A stretch of 64,000 bases of DNA from Burkholderia anthina (lineage in GTDB: Bacteria; Pseudomonadota; Gammaproteobacteria; Burkholderiales; Burkholderiaceae): the NCBI RefSeq assembly GCF_001547525.1, contig NZ_LNJP01000003.1:1364001-1428000 (forward strand). Direction: 5' to 3'. Shown piece after piece: positions 26,649 to 37,500 of this stretch (the first letter of the stretch is position 1; each line of letters begins with the position of its first letter). Made by a program: the position numbers and the translations under genes. The notes beneath the pieces are model-generated. The model was not told where the DNA came from. It searched no databases and saw only the letters and a program-made list of their open reading frames with translations.

Positions 26649-28385
26649 ATGAGAACTATTCGCCGGGGGAACTCTGCAGCAGCACTGCTGCTGATAGCGG
26701 CAAGTGTGTCGGCGCAGGAAGCGCCGCGCTTGGCTGCTCAGGGGAACGACCAGCAAATCCGTCAGCAGGAAGAGGCGCGCGAGCGCGAACGAACGATCTC
26801 CGCGCCCGGGGTGCGTTCGGGCGTGACGGCGAGCGCCGGTTATCCGACGCTGTCGTCGGAGTCGCCGTGCTTTCGCATCGATCGTTTTTCGCTCGACGTG
26901 CCGAACGCGCTGCCCGCTTCCGTGAAAGCGCAAGGTGCTTCCGCCTTGCCGATGGACCGCTTCGCCTTCGCGCGCGAATGGCTCGACCATTACGCTGGCC
27001 AGTGCGTCGGCAAGCAAGGCCTCGACGTCCTCGTCAAGGGCCTGTCGCAAGCGATCCTGGCGCGCGGCTACGTCACGACGCGCGTGCTGTTGCCCGAACA
27101 GGATCTGTCGACCGGCACCCTGAAGTTGTCGCTGATTCCCGGCGTGATCCGCCACGTACGCTTTGCCGACGAGAAGCTGCGCGGCACCTGGAAAACCGCC
27201 TTCCCGGCCGGTGACGGCGAACTGCTAAACCTGCGCGACCTCGAACAGGGCCTCGAGCAGATGAAGCGCGTGTCGAGCCAGGACGTGTCGATGCAGATTG
27301 TCCCCGCCGATGTGCCGGGCGAGAGCGACGTCGTGCTCGACGTGAAGCGCGGCAAACCCTGGACCGTCGTCGCGTCGATCGACAACTCGGGCACGCGCGC
27401 GACCGGCCGGCTACAGGGCAACCTGTCGCTCGGCATCGACAATCCGCTTGGCCTGAACGACATCTTCAACATCGGCGTGAGCCAAGATCTCGAGCTAGGC
27501 GACAAGCGGCTTGGCTCGCACGGCTGGAACGGCTTTTATTCGATCCCGTGGGGCTACTGGACCGCGACGCTGTCGGCGTACACGAACACGTACTACCAGC
27601 AGATCGCCGGCGTGAACCAGACGTTCGTCGCGAGCGGCAACTCGAAGACGGTCGACTTCAAGCTGAACCGTGTGCTGTCGCGCAGTCAGAACGACGTGTT
27701 CGGCGTGCAGTTCCGGCTGTCACGCCGGTTCGGGCAAAGCTTCATCGAAGACACCGAAATCCCGCAGCAGCGCCGCAACAACACGTTCGTCGAGTTCGGC
27801 CTGACCGATCGGCACTACTTCGGCAACGCGCAGTTCGACGGCACGCTCGCGTACCGGCAGGGCGTCGGTGCGTTCGGCGCACAGGACGACAGCGTGGCGG
27901 CCGACGGCGGCCCGACCTACCGCTACAAGATGGCGGTGCTCGATGCGAACCTGTCGGTGCCGTTCGCGATCGCGCAGCAGCCGTTTCGTTACGTGACGAC
28001 CCTCCACGGCCAATTCACGGGCAACACGCTGTACTACATCGACGACATGACGATCGGCAGCCGCTACACGGTGCGCGGCTTCGACGGGGAGACGATGCTG
28101 GCCGCCTCCCGTGGTTTTTACTGGCGCAATGAACTGCAGGCGCCGATCGATCAAACCGGGCAGGCGGTGTATGCGGGCATCGACTACGGCCGCGTGTGGG
28201 GCCCGCAGCCGGTCACACTCGTGGGCACGCAACTGGCAGGGGCCGTGATCGGCGTGAAGGGGAGCGTCGCGACTCGCTTGGGTGCCTACGGTTACGACCT
28301 GTTTGCCGGCACGCCGATCTACAAGCCGTCCGGGTTTCCTACGGCACGCGTGACCGTTGGCTTTCAGCTCACCGCACAGTTCTGA
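26649..28385 (+). CDS. bcpB: CdiB/BcpB two-partner secretion outer-membrane transporter
   Basis: 578-residue TpsB (Omp85 superfamily) pore that exports BcpA. A signal peptide ends near residue 22, a charged linker follows (QQIRQQEEARERER), then POTRA-type domains with CFRIDRF near residue 75 and a 16-strand barrel. The barrel carries the VRGF tip motif of the L6 loop at residues 475-478 and ends in Phe (VGFQLTAQF), the BAM recognition signal. Frames upstream of MRTIRRG have no family character. Gene order bcpA-bcpI-(micro-ORF)-bcpB is the Burkholderia type, unlike the cdiB-first order of enterobacteria. Confidence 0.94.
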   Translation: MRTIRRGNSAAALLLIAASVSAQEAPRLAAQGNDQQIRQQEEARERERTISAPGVRSGVTASAGYPTLSSESPCFRIDRFSLDVPNALPASVKAQGASALPMDRFAFAREWLDHYAGQCVGKQGLDVLVKGLSQAILARGYVTTRVLLPEQDLSTGTLKLSLIPGVIRHVRFADEKLRGTWKTAFPAGDGELLNLRDLEQGLEQMKRVSSQDVSMQIVPADVPGESDVVLDVKRGKPWTVVASIDNSGTRATGRLQGNLSLGIDNPLGLNDIFNIGVSQDLELGDKRLGSHGWNGFYSIPWGYWTATLSAYTNTYYQQIAGVNQTFVASGNSKTVDFKLNRVLSRSQNDVFGVQFRLSRRFGQSFIEDTEIPQQRRNNTFVEFGLTDRHYFGNAQFDGTLAYRQGVGAFGAQDDSVAADGGPTYRYKMAVLDANLSVPFAIAQQPFRYVTTLHGQFTGNTLYYIDDMTIGSRYTVRGFDGETMLAASRGFYWRNELQAPIDQTGQAVYAGIDYGRVWGPQPVTLVGTQLAGAVIGVKGSVATRLGAYGYDLFAGTPIYKPSGFPTARVTVGFQLTAQF

Positions 28386-28412
28386 CGAAGTGGGCGCAAT
28401 CCGCTACTTTGC

Positions 28413-28437
28413 CCGCCGTCGTTTGAGACGACGGCGG
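28413..28437. terminator. Terminator-like hairpin between bcpB and the convergent lysR
   Basis: Perfect 10-bp stem CCGCCGTCGT / ACGACGGCGG with a 5-base loop, 28 bases after the bcpB stop and 117 bases beyond the stop of the convergent LysR gene. No T-tract on either strand, so it may act as an RNA 3' end stabiliser rather than an intrinsic terminator. Confidence 0.5.
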
Positions 28438-28553
28438 CGAGGATCGAGAACTGACGGCTTTTTCGATCGTATAGTGCATGGCTCTCTTGTCGGAGGGCCA
28501 CGTGTGGCGACCCTGCTATCCGCGCTGCGGCGGCAAAGCCCGAAATCGCCGCC

Positions 28554-29504
28554 TCACAACCCCACTCCGTAAACCTCCCCCGCCGCCGCCCGAATCGCCT
28601 CGACCATCACCGCCACCGCCGGCGAATGCAGCCGGTCGGTGCGCGTGATGATCCCGAAATCGTCCATCCGGCAATCCATCTCCAGCGGCAGCACCGTGAC
28701 GATCCCGTGCCGCGCGTAGTAGTGCGCGACGTCCTCGGCGAGCACCGCGATCATGTCGCTCTGTTCGAGCAGTTGCGTGATGAACAGCAGCGCCGAGGTT
28801 TCGACGAGGTTCGCCGGCGGCGCGAGGCTCGCGCGCTGGAACACGAGCTCGAAGCGGTGGCGCAGCACGCTGCCGGCCGGCGGCACGACCCACGCGGCGC
28901 GCTGCACGTCGGCGAGCGCCAGCGGCGCGTGCGCGAGCAGCGGGTGGCCGGGCCGCACGACGGCGGCCACCGACTCGCCGGTCAGCGGCTCGTAGCGCAG
29001 GCGCAGCTTGTCGTGTTCGGCGGACAGCCGGCCGAGCACGATGTCGATCTTTTCCTGCGCGAGGTGTTCGAGCAGCACGTTGCTGGTATCGATCTCGACC
29101 GACACGTGCAGGCCCGCATGCGTGCCCTTTACCGCCGCCACGGCCGGCGGCACGAGCCGCAGGCCCGGCGACGTGATCGCGCCCACCGCCACGTGGCCCA
29201 GATGGCCGGCCTTCAGCGCGGCCAGTTCCTCGCGCGCCTGGTCGAGGCTGCCGAGCGCCGCGCGCGCGTGGCGGATCAGCGCGTCGCCGTACAGCGTCGG
29301 CCGCATCCCGCGCGGCAGGCGCTCGAACAGCACCGCGCCGATCGATTCCTCGAGCTCGCGCAGCAGCTTCGACGCGGCCGGCTGCGTCATGTTCAGCGCG
29401 GCCGCCGCGCGGTGAATGCTGCCTTCGTCGGCGAGCGCGACGAGCAGCAGCAACTGGCGCGTCTTCAGGCGGGCGCGGTTGCCCCACGGGCTGGCTTCGG
29501 TCAT
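28554..29504 (-). CDS. LysR-type regulator of the L-arabinose operon
   Basis: 316-residue LTTR. The winged helix near the N-terminus contains LLLVALADEGSIHRAAAALNMTQPAASKLLRELEE in two parts (residues about 18-52); the C-terminal two lobes form the effector-binding domain. It is divergent from the arabonate dehydratase gene with a 114-base spacer containing a tandem ATCGATATCG motif just upstream of its own start. By position it should control the rightward L-arabinose genes, with L-arabinose or a pathway acid as effector (inference). Confidence 0.9.
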   Translation of the reverse strand: MTEASPWGNRARLKTRQLLLLVALADEGSIHRAAAALNMTQPAASKLLRELEESIGAVLFERLPRGMRPTLYGDALIRHARAALGSLDQAREELAALKAGHLGHVAVGAITSPGLRLVPPAVAAVKGTHAGLHVSVEIDTSNVLLEHLAQEKIDIVLGRLSAEHDKLRLRYEPLTGESVAAVVRPGHPLLAHAPLALADVQRAAWVVPPAGSVLRHRFELVFQRASLAPPANLVETSALLFITQLLEQSDMIAVLAEDVAHYYARHGIVTVLPLEMDCRMDDFGIITRTDRLHSPAVAVMVEAIRAAAGEVYGVGL

Positions 29505-29517
29505 CGTACGGGTTTAT

Positions 29518-29539
29518 ATCGATATCGGAATCGATATCG
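29518..29539. promoter_or_regulatory. Candidate LysR binding region, tandem ATCGATATCG
   Basis: The 10-mer ATCGATATCG occurs twice with a two-base spacer; each copy contains the self-complementary CGATATCG. It begins 14 bases from the lysR start and 80 bases from the dehydratase start, as expected for an LTTR recognition site that also causes autoregulation. Confidence 0.55.
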
Positions 29540-29618
29540 TAATCGCCTAAATCGTCATTAGCCAGTTATCAAAATTCTGCCTAGACTGCGCCGGTATCCC
29601 GTCACCACAGGACTGACG

Positions 29619-31370
29619 ATGTCGGCAACAAAACCCAGGCTGCGCTCCGCTCAATGGTTCGGCACGAACGACAAGAACGGCTTCATGTACCGAAGCTGGA
29701 TGAAGAACCAGGGCATTCCCGATCACGAATTCGACGGCCGGCCGATCATCGGCATCTGCAACACGTGGTCCGAATTGACGCCATGCAACGCGCACTTCCG
29801 CAAGCTCGCCGAGCACGTGAAGCGCGGGATCTCGGAAGCGGGCGGCTTCCCGGTCGAGTTCCCGGTGTTCTCGAACGGTGAATCGAACCTGCGGCCGTCG
29901 GCGATGCTCACGCGCAATCTTGCATCGATGGACGTCGAGGAAGCGATCCGCGGCAACCCGATCGACGCGGTCGTGCTGCTCGCCGGCTGCGACAAGACGA
30001 CACCCGCGCTGCTGATGGGCGCGGCGAGCTGCGACGTGCCGGCGATCGTCGTGTCGGGCGGCCCGATGCTGAACGGCAAGCTCGAAGGCAAGAACATCGG
30101 TTCGGGCACGGCCGTGTGGCAGTTGCACGAAGCGCTGAAGGCCGGCGAGATCGACGTGCATCACTTCCTGTCGGCCGAAGCCGGCATGTCGCGCTCGGCC
30201 GGCACCTGCAACACGATGGGCACCGCATCGACGATGGCGTGCATGGCGGAGGCGCTCGGCGTCGCGCTGCCGCACAACGCGGCGATTCCGGCCGTCGATT
30301 CGCGCCGCTACGTGCTCGCGCACATGTCGGGCATCCGGATCGTCGAGATGGCGCTCGAAGGGCTCGTGCTGTCGAAGATCCTGACGCGCGCGGCGTTCGA
30401 GAACGCGATCCGCACGAACGCGGCGATCGGCGGCTCGACCAACGCCGTGATCCACCTGAAGGCGATCGCCGGCCGCATCGGCGTGCCGCTCGAGCTGGAA
30501 GACTGGATGCGCATCGGCCGCGACACGCCGACGATCGTCGACCTGATGCCGTCGGGGCGCTTCCTGATGGAGGAGTTCTATTACGCGGGCGGGCTGCCGG
30601 CCGTGCTGCGCCGGCTCGGCGAAGGCGGGCTGCTGCCGCACCCGGCCGCGCTGACGGTCAACGGCAAGTCGCTGTGGGACAACGTGCGCGAAGCGCCGAA
30701 CTACGACGAAGAAGTGATCCGCCCGCTCGACCGGCCGCTGATCGAGGACGGCGGCATCCGCATCCTGCGCGGCAATCTCGCGCCGCGCGGCGCGGTGCTG
30801 AAGCCGTCGGCGGCGAGCCCCGAACTGCTCAAGCATCGCGGCCGCGCGGTGGTGTTCGAGAACCTCGACCACTACAAGGCGACGATCAACGACGAAGCGC
30901 TCGACATCGACGCGAGCTCGGTGATGGTGCTGAAGAACTGCGGGCCGCGCGGGTATCCGGGCATGGCCGAGGTCGGCAACATGGGGCTGCCGCCGAAGCT
31001 GCTGCGCCAGGGCGTGAAGGACATGGTGCGGATCTCGGATGCGCGGATGAGCGGCACCGCGTACGGCACGGTCGTGCTGCACGTCGCGCCGGAAGCGGCG
31101 GCCGGCGGCCCGCTCGCGGCCGTGCGCAACGGCGACTGGATCGAGCTCGACTGCGAGGCCGGCACGCTGCATCTCGACATCACGGATGAAGAACTGCAGC
31201 GCCGCCTGTCGGACGTCGATCCGACCGCGGCGCCGGGCGTGGCCGGCCAGCTCGGCAAGGGCGGCTATGCGCGGCTGTATATCGATCACGTGCTGCAGGC
31301 CGACGAGGGGTGCGACCTCGACTTCCTGGTCGGCACGCGCGGCGCGGACGTGCCGAGCCATTCGCATTGA
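29619..31370 (+). CDS. araC: L-arabonate dehydratase (IlvD/Edd family)
   Basis: 583-residue iron-sulfur enzyme converting L-arabonate to L-2-keto-3-deoxyarabonate. It belongs to the IlvD/Edd superfamily in its sugar-acid branch (WFGTNDKNGFMYRSW start). Cluster ligands are expected at Cys56 (LTPCN), Cys124 (AGCDKTTPA) and Cys197 (GTCNTMGTAST), the spacing known from characterised L-arabonate dehydratases. First gene of the rightward pathway, divergent from a LysR regulator. The symbol follows the Azospirillum pathway naming (araC as dehydratase), not the E. coli AraC regulator. Other pentonates could be accepted, but the neighbouring genes make L-arabonate by far the best call. Confidence 0.92.
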   Translation: MSATKPRLRSAQWFGTNDKNGFMYRSWMKNQGIPDHEFDGRPIIGICNTWSELTPCNAHFRKLAEHVKRGISEAGGFPVEFPVFSNGESNLRPSAMLTRNLASMDVEEAIRGNPIDAVVLLAGCDKTTPALLMGAASCDVPAIVVSGGPMLNGKLEGKNIGSGTAVWQLHEALKAGEIDVHHFLSAEAGMSRSAGTCNTMGTASTMACMAEALGVALPHNAAIPAVDSRRYVLAHMSGIRIVEMALEGLVLSKILTRAAFENAIRTNAAIGGSTNAVIHLKAIAGRIGVPLELEDWMRIGRDTPTIVDLMPSGRFLMEEFYYAGGLPAVLRRLGEGGLLPHPAALTVNGKSLWDNVREAPNYDEEVIRPLDRPLIEDGGIRILRGNLAPRGAVLKPSAASPELLKHRGRAVVFENLDHYKATINDEALDIDASSVMVLKNCGPRGYPGMAEVGNMGLPPKLLRQGVKDMVRISDARMSGTAYGTVVLHVAPEAAAGGPLAAVRNGDWIELDCEAGTLHLDITDEELQRRLSDVDPTAAPGVAGQLGKGGYARLYIDHVLQADEGCDLDFLVGTRGADVPSHSH

Positions 31371-31408
31371 GCGGCGGGCGGTAATCGCCGGTTGTGCAGA
31401 GACACGGG

Positions 31409-31436
31409 CCACGCCGGCGCTGAAGCGCCAACGTGG
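31409..31436 (+). repeat. Inverted repeat 1 in the dehydratase-MFS spacer
   Basis: Arms CCACG and CGTGG enclose an inner perfect stem GGCGC-TGAA-GCGCC with two-base internal loops. It would fold into a stable RNA hairpin about 40 bases after the dehydratase stop. Confidence 0.55.
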
Positions 31437-31454
31437 ATCGACCGCGAAGCATGG

Positions 31455-31488
31455 GACGTACGTAAGCGCTAAAGCGCTACCGTACGTC
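31455..31488 (+). repeat. Inverted repeat 2 ending just before the MFS Shine-Dalgarno site
   Basis: Outer 8-bp arms GACGTACG and CGTACGTC, a two-base mismatch, and an inner AGCGCT-AA-AGCGCT stem. The hairpin ends three bases before AGGAGA of the MFS gene, so it could limit transcription read-through or ribosome access, or be a protein-binding operator. Confidence 0.6.
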
Positions 31489-31501
31489 GACAGGAGACAA
31501 G

Positions 31502-32860
31502 ATGACGACGCAGTACACGCCCGTGCAGGCCGCGGCGGAACAGTCCGATTCGCCGGCAGCCGTCGACGAACGCAAACTGACCCGCCTGCTCACGCGCAAG
31601 CTGGTGCCGTTCCTCGCGCTGATCTATGTGGTCGCGTACGTCGACCGTACCGTCGTCGGCTTCGCGAAGCTTCACATGAACGCGGCGATCGGCCTTGGCG
31701 ACGCCGCGTACGGGCTCGGCGCGGGACTGTTCTTCATCGGCTACTTCCTGTGCGAGGTGCCGAGCAACCTCGCGCTCGGCCGCTTCGGCGCACGCGTGTG
31801 GTTCGCGCGCATCCTCGCGACCTGGGGCGCGATCACGATGGCCATGGCGCTCGTGCAGGGGCCGACCAGCTTCTACGCGCTGCGCTTCCTGCTCGGTGCG
31901 GCTGAAGCCGGCCTCTATCCCGGCATCCTGTACTTCCTCACGCAATGGTTCCCGCTGCGCGATCGCGCCCGCGTGATCGGCCTGCTCGTGCTCGCGCAAC
32001 CGCTCGCCGGTATCGTGACCGGGCCGCTCGCCGGATGGCTGCTGTCGACGCACGGGTGGTTCGGCCTGTCGGACTGGCAGACGCTGTTCGTCGTCAGCGG
32101 CTTGCCGGCCGTGCTGCTCGCGTGGCCGACGCTGCGGCTGTTGCCCGAATCGCCCGCGCATGCGCGCTGGCTGAACGACGACGAACGCCGCTGGATCGCC
32201 CGGCAGCTCGCCGCCGATCGCGACGCCTATCGCCCCGATTCGCACGGCAATCCGCTCGCCGCGTTGCGCGACCGCCGCGTGCTGCTGCTCGCCGCGCTGT
32301 TCCTGCCGTTCCCGCTGTGCATCTACGGGTTGTCGCTGTGGCTGCCGACGATCATCCATGCGTTCGGCGCCGGCGATGCGATGACTGGTCTACTGTCCGC
32401 CGTGCCCTACCTGTTCGCGGTGGTCGGCCTGGTCGTCGTGCCGCGCCATTCGGACCGCAAGCGCGAGCGCTACTGGCACATCGTCGTCGTGTCGGCGGCG
32501 GCCGCCGTGACGATGGCCGCGAGCGCGTGGGTGCGGCAACCGGCGCTGCAATTCATGTTCATATGCCTGACCGCGTTTTCGCTCTATTCGATCCAGGCCG
32601 TCGTGTGGGCGCTGCCGGGCGAATTCCTGGCCGGCACGAGCGCCGCGGTCGGCATCGCCGCGATCAATTCGCTCGCGAATCTCGGCGGCTACGTCGGGCC
32701 GTACGGGATCGGGCTGATCAAGGCGTCGACCGGCAGCCTCGCGGCCGGCCTGTATTTTCTCGCGGCGACGCTGCTTTTCGCGGTGCTGATGACGTTCGTG
32801 GTTCGGGCCGCGCTGCGCGCGCCGGAGCCGGCCGCGGGCGCATTCGCCCGTGAATCCTGA
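31502..32860 (+). CDS. MFS transporter, ACS (anion:cation symporter) family
   Basis: 452-residue inner-membrane transporter with twelve predicted helices. The N-terminal half has the ACS hallmark VAYVDRTVVGFAKLHM near residue 45 and GAAEAGLYPGILYFLTQWFP near residue 135. ACS members carry organic acids and sugar acids with protons. Placed between two enzymes of L-arabinose oxidation, it is a good candidate for uptake of L-arabonate or another aldonate (inference). AGGAGA precedes the ATG at ideal spacing. It is separated from the dehydratase by 131 bases with two hairpins, so its expression may differ from that of the first gene. Confidence 0.9.
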   Translation: MTTQYTPVQAAAEQSDSPAAVDERKLTRLLTRKLVPFLALIYVVAYVDRTVVGFAKLHMNAAIGLGDAAYGLGAGLFFIGYFLCEVPSNLALGRFGARVWFARILATWGAITMAMALVQGPTSFYALRFLLGAAEAGLYPGILYFLTQWFPLRDRARVIGLLVLAQPLAGIVTGPLAGWLLSTHGWFGLSDWQTLFVVSGLPAVLLAWPTLRLLPESPAHARWLNDDERRWIARQLAADRDAYRPDSHGNPLAALRDRRVLLLAALFLPFPLCIYGLSLWLPTIIHAFGAGDAMTGLLSAVPYLFAVVGLVVVPRHSDRKRERYWHIVVVSAAAAVTMAASAWVRQPALQFMFICLTAFSLYSIQAVVWALPGEFLAGTSAAVGIAAINSLANLGGYVGPYGIGLIKASTGSLAAGLYFLAATLLFAVLMTFVVRAALRAPEPAAGAFARES

Positions 32861-32909
32861 ACGCCTTGTTTTCCGACTGAACGCCGATTCGACTGACGCA
32901 GGACCCACC

Positions 32910-33839
32910 ATGACATCGAGCAGCACGCCGCGCTATCGCGGCATCTTTCCCGTCGTCCCGACGACGTTTACCGACACCGGCGAGCTCGACCTCGCGAGCC
33001 AGAAGCGCGCGGTCGACTTCATGATCGATGCGGGGTCGGACGGCCTGTGCATCCTCGCGAACTTCTCCGAGCAGTTCGCGATCACCGACGACGAACGCGA
33101 CGTGCTCACGCGCACGATCCTCGAACACGTCGCCGGCCGCGTGCCGGTGATCGTCACGACGTCGCACTACGGCACGCAGGTGTGCGCGGCGCGCAGCCTG
33201 CGCGCGCAGCAGCTCGGCGCGGCGATGGTGATGGCGATGCCGCCGTATCACGGCGCGACGTTCCGTGTGCCGGAGGCGCAGATCTTCGAGTTCTATGCGC
33301 GCGTGTCGGATGCGATCGACATCCCGATCATGATCCAGGACGCGCCCGCGAGCGGCACGCCGCTGTCCGCGCCGTTCCTCGCGCGGATGGCGCGCGAGAT
33401 CGAACAGGTCGCGTACTTCAAGATCGAGACGCCGGGCGCCGCGAACAAGCTGCGCGAGCTGATCCGGCTCGGCGGCGACGCGATCGAGGGGCCGTGGGAC
33501 GGCGAGGAAGCGATCACGCTGCTCGCCGATCTCCATGCGGGCGCGACCGGCGCGATGACGGGCGGCGGCTTTCCGGACGGTATCCGGCCGATCCTCGAAG
33601 CGTTCCGCGAAGGCCGGCACGACGATGCGTTCACGCATTACCAGACGTGGCTGCCGCTGATCAATCACGAGAACCGCCAGTCCGGGATCCTCACCGCGAA
33701 GGCGCTGATGCGCGCCGGCGGCGTGATCGCGTGCGAGCGGCCGCGGCATCCGATGCCGGAACTGCACCCGGACACGCGCGCGGAACTGCTCGCGATCGCG
33801 CGCCGGCTCGATCCGCTCGTGCTGCGCTGGGCGCGCTGA
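32910..33839 (+). CDS. araD: L-2-keto-3-deoxyarabonate dehydratase (DapA/NAL family)
   Basis: 309-residue class I aldolase-fold enzyme that dehydrates L-2-keto-3-deoxyarabonate to alpha-ketoglutaric semialdehyde. The TIM barrel is complete; the Schiff-base lysine is Lys171 in AYFKIETPG, the same position as in the characterised Azospirillum enzyme. Dehydratase rather than aldolase action (Weimberg-like, not Dahms-like route) is inferred from the close motif match and from the gene set. The start MTSSSTPRYR is chosen over an upstream ATG that overlaps the MFS 3' end. Confidence 0.9.
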   Translation: MTSSSTPRYRGIFPVVPTTFTDTGELDLASQKRAVDFMIDAGSDGLCILANFSEQFAITDDERDVLTRTILEHVAGRVPVIVTTSHYGTQVCAARSLRAQQLGAAMVMAMPPYHGATFRVPEAQIFEFYARVSDAIDIPIMIQDAPASGTPLSAPFLARMAREIEQVAYFKIETPGAANKLRELIRLGGDAIEGPWDGEEAITLLADLHAGATGAMTGGGFPDGIRPILEAFREGRHDDAFTHYQTWLPLINHENRQSGILTAKALMRAGGVIACERPRHPMPELHPDTRAELLAIARRLDPLVLRWAR

Positions 33840-33864
33840 GTGATTCGCGAAGGAGAGACGCACG

Positions 33865-34794
33865 ATGAGCAATCCAATTTCGCTGGGTGTGATCGGGATC
33901 GGCAAGATCGCCCGCGACCAGCATTTGCCGGCGATCGCCGCCGAACCGGGCTTCGCGTTGACTGCCTGCGCGAGCCGTCACGCGGAAGTCAACGGCGTGC
34001 GCAATTATCCGGATCTGAACGCGCTGCTCGCCGCCGAGCCCGAGCTCGACGCCGTGTCGCTGTGCGCGCCGCCGCAGGTGCGCTACGCGCAGGCGCGCGC
34101 CGCGCTCGAGGCCGGCAAGCACGTGATGCTCGAGAAGCCGCCGGGTGCGACGCTCGGCGAAGTGGCCGCGCTGGACGCGCTGGCGCGCGAGCGTGGCCTC
34201 ACGCTGTTCGCGACCTGGCATTCGCGCTGCGCGAGCGCGGTGGAACCGGCGCGTGCGTGGCTTGCGTCACGCACGATCCGCGCGGTGCAGGTGCGCTGGA
34301 AGGAAGACGTGCGGCGCTGGCATCCGGGGCAGCAGTGGATCTGGGAACCGGGCGGCCTCGGCGTGTTCGATCCGGGCATCAACGCGCTGTCGATCGTCAC
34401 GCGGATCCTGCCGCGCGAGCTCGTGCTGCGCGAGGCGACGCTCATCGTGCCGAGCGACGTGCAGACGCCGATCGCGGCCGAACTCGATTGCGCGGATACC
34501 GACGGCGTGCCGGTGCGCGCGGAATTCGACTGGCGGCACGGCCCGGTCGAGCAATGGGAAATCGCGGTCGACACGGCTGACGGCGTGCTCGCGATCAGCC
34601 GCGGCGGCGCGCAATTGTCGATCGCGGGCGAGCCGGTCGAGATCGGGCCCGAACGCGAGTATCCGGCGCTGTATGCGCACTTTCGTGCGCTGATCGCGCG
34701 TGGCGAAAGCGACGTCGACGTGCGGCCGCTGCGGCTCGTCGCCGACGCCTTCCTGTTCGGCCGACGCGTGCAGACCGACGCGTTCGGCCGCTGA
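33865..34794 (+). CDS. araA: L-arabinose 1-dehydrogenase (Gfo/Idh/MocA family)
   Basis: 309-residue NAD(P)-dependent dehydrogenase that oxidises L-arabinose to L-arabinolactone; characterised homologues also use D-galactose. The Rossmann motif GVIGIGKIARDQ lies at residues 8-19, the family EKPPG at about 91-95, and the catalytic DPGIN block near 171-175. Long stretches match my memory of the Azospirillum AraA sequence, which gives high confidence. AAGGAGAG precedes the ATG. It lies between the keto-acid dehydratase and the transporter genes. Confidence 0.93.
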   Translation: MSNPISLGVIGIGKIARDQHLPAIAAEPGFALTACASRHAEVNGVRNYPDLNALLAAEPELDAVSLCAPPQVRYAQARAALEAGKHVMLEKPPGATLGEVAALDALARERGLTLFATWHSRCASAVEPARAWLASRTIRAVQVRWKEDVRRWHPGQQWIWEPGGLGVFDPGINALSIVTRILPRELVLREATLIVPSDVQTPIAAELDCADTDGVPVRAEFDWRHGPVEQWEIAVDTADGVLAISRGGAQLSIAGEPVEIGPEREYPALYAHFRALIARGESDVDVRPLRLVADAFLFGRRVQTDAFGR

Positions 34795-34885
34795 ACCTGC
34801 GTGCGCGCACCGCCTGGGGCGCGCACGACGAACGATTGATTACGGACACACATCACGGCATCGGCCGACACAAAGGAGACACCAC

Positions 34886-35899
34886 ATGAACCGCACGACT
34901 CACACGATCCGTCGACATACGCTGCGCGCGCTGCTGGCCGCGCTGTGCATCGCGCCGCTCGGCATGCAGGGCGCCGCGCACGCCGACGCGCCGCTGAAGA
35001 TCGGCTTCCTCGTGAAGATGCCCGAGCAGGCGTGGTTCATCAACGAGCAGAACGCGGCGTCCGCGCTCGGCCAGAAGGAGAACTTCTCGGTCGTGAAGAT
35101 CGGCACGCCGGACGGCGAGAAGGTGCTGGCCGCGATCGACAACCTCGGTTCGCAAGGCGCCCAGGGCTTCGTGATCTGCGCGCCGGACGTGCGCCTCGGG
35201 CCGGCGATCGCGTCGCGCGCGAAGCGCTACAACATGAAGTTCGTGACCGTCGACGACCAGCTCGTCGATTCGAGCGGCAAGCCGCTGCCGAACGTGCCGC
35301 ACCTCGGGATGTCGGCGACCAAGATCGGCAACCAGGTCGGCCAGGCAATCTCCGACGAAATGAAGCGGCGCGGCTGGAAGCCCGAGGAAGTCGGCGCGCT
35401 GCGGATCACCAATTACGAGTTGCCGACCGCGAAGCTGCGCACCGACGGCGCGACGCAGGCGCTGCTCGCGAACGGCTTCCGCAAGGAGAACATCTTCGAC
35501 GCGCCGCAGAAGACGACCGACGACGAAGGCGGCTTCAGCGCGGCGGCACCCGTGCTCGCCCGCCATCCGAACGTGAAGAAATGGGTGATCTACGCGCTGA
35601 ACGAGGAAACCGTGCTCGGCGCGGTGCGCGCGACGGAACAGCTGCACATCCCGGCGGCCGACGTGATCGGCGTCGGCATCAACGGTGCGGGCGAGGCGTT
35701 CGCCGAATTCCAGAAGAAGGAGCCGACCGGCTTCTACGGGACGATCGCGGTCAGCTCGACGAACCACGGCAAGGACAGCACGCAGAACCTCGTCGACTGG
35801 ATCCGCAACGGCAAGGTGCCGCCGGCCGACACGCAGACGAGCGGCAAGCTGATGACGCGCACGAACTGGCAGGCCGTGCGCGCCGAGCTCGGCATCTGA
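34886..35899 (+). CDS. araF: L-arabinose ABC transporter substrate-binding protein
   Basis: 337-residue periplasmic protein of the CUT2 (type 1 periplasmic binding) class. Signal peptide about residues 1-33 (ending AHADA). The mature part starts PLKIGFLVKMPEQAWF, the AraF pattern, and includes TNYELPTAKLRTDGA and NEETVLGA. AAAGGAGA lies eight bases before the ATG. Next to araA and followed by the matching ATPase and permease, it captures L-arabinose for import. Confidence 0.93.
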   Translation: MNRTTHTIRRHTLRALLAALCIAPLGMQGAAHADAPLKIGFLVKMPEQAWFINEQNAASALGQKENFSVVKIGTPDGEKVLAAIDNLGSQGAQGFVICAPDVRLGPAIASRAKRYNMKFVTVDDQLVDSSGKPLPNVPHLGMSATKIGNQVGQAISDEMKRRGWKPEEVGALRITNYELPTAKLRTDGATQALLANGFRKENIFDAPQKTTDDEGGFSAAAPVLARHPNVKKWVIYALNEETVLGAVRATEQLHIPAADVIGVGINGAGEAFAEFQKKEPTGFYGTIAVSSTNHGKDSTQNLVDWIRNGKVPPADTQTSGKLMTRTNWQAVRAELGI

Positions 35900-35919
35900 G
35901 CGGGCGAGGCGAGAACGCG

Positions 35920-37470
<1,551 letters not shown>

Positions 37471-37500
37471 CGGCGAGCAGTCAACCGGAAAGCAACTGAT

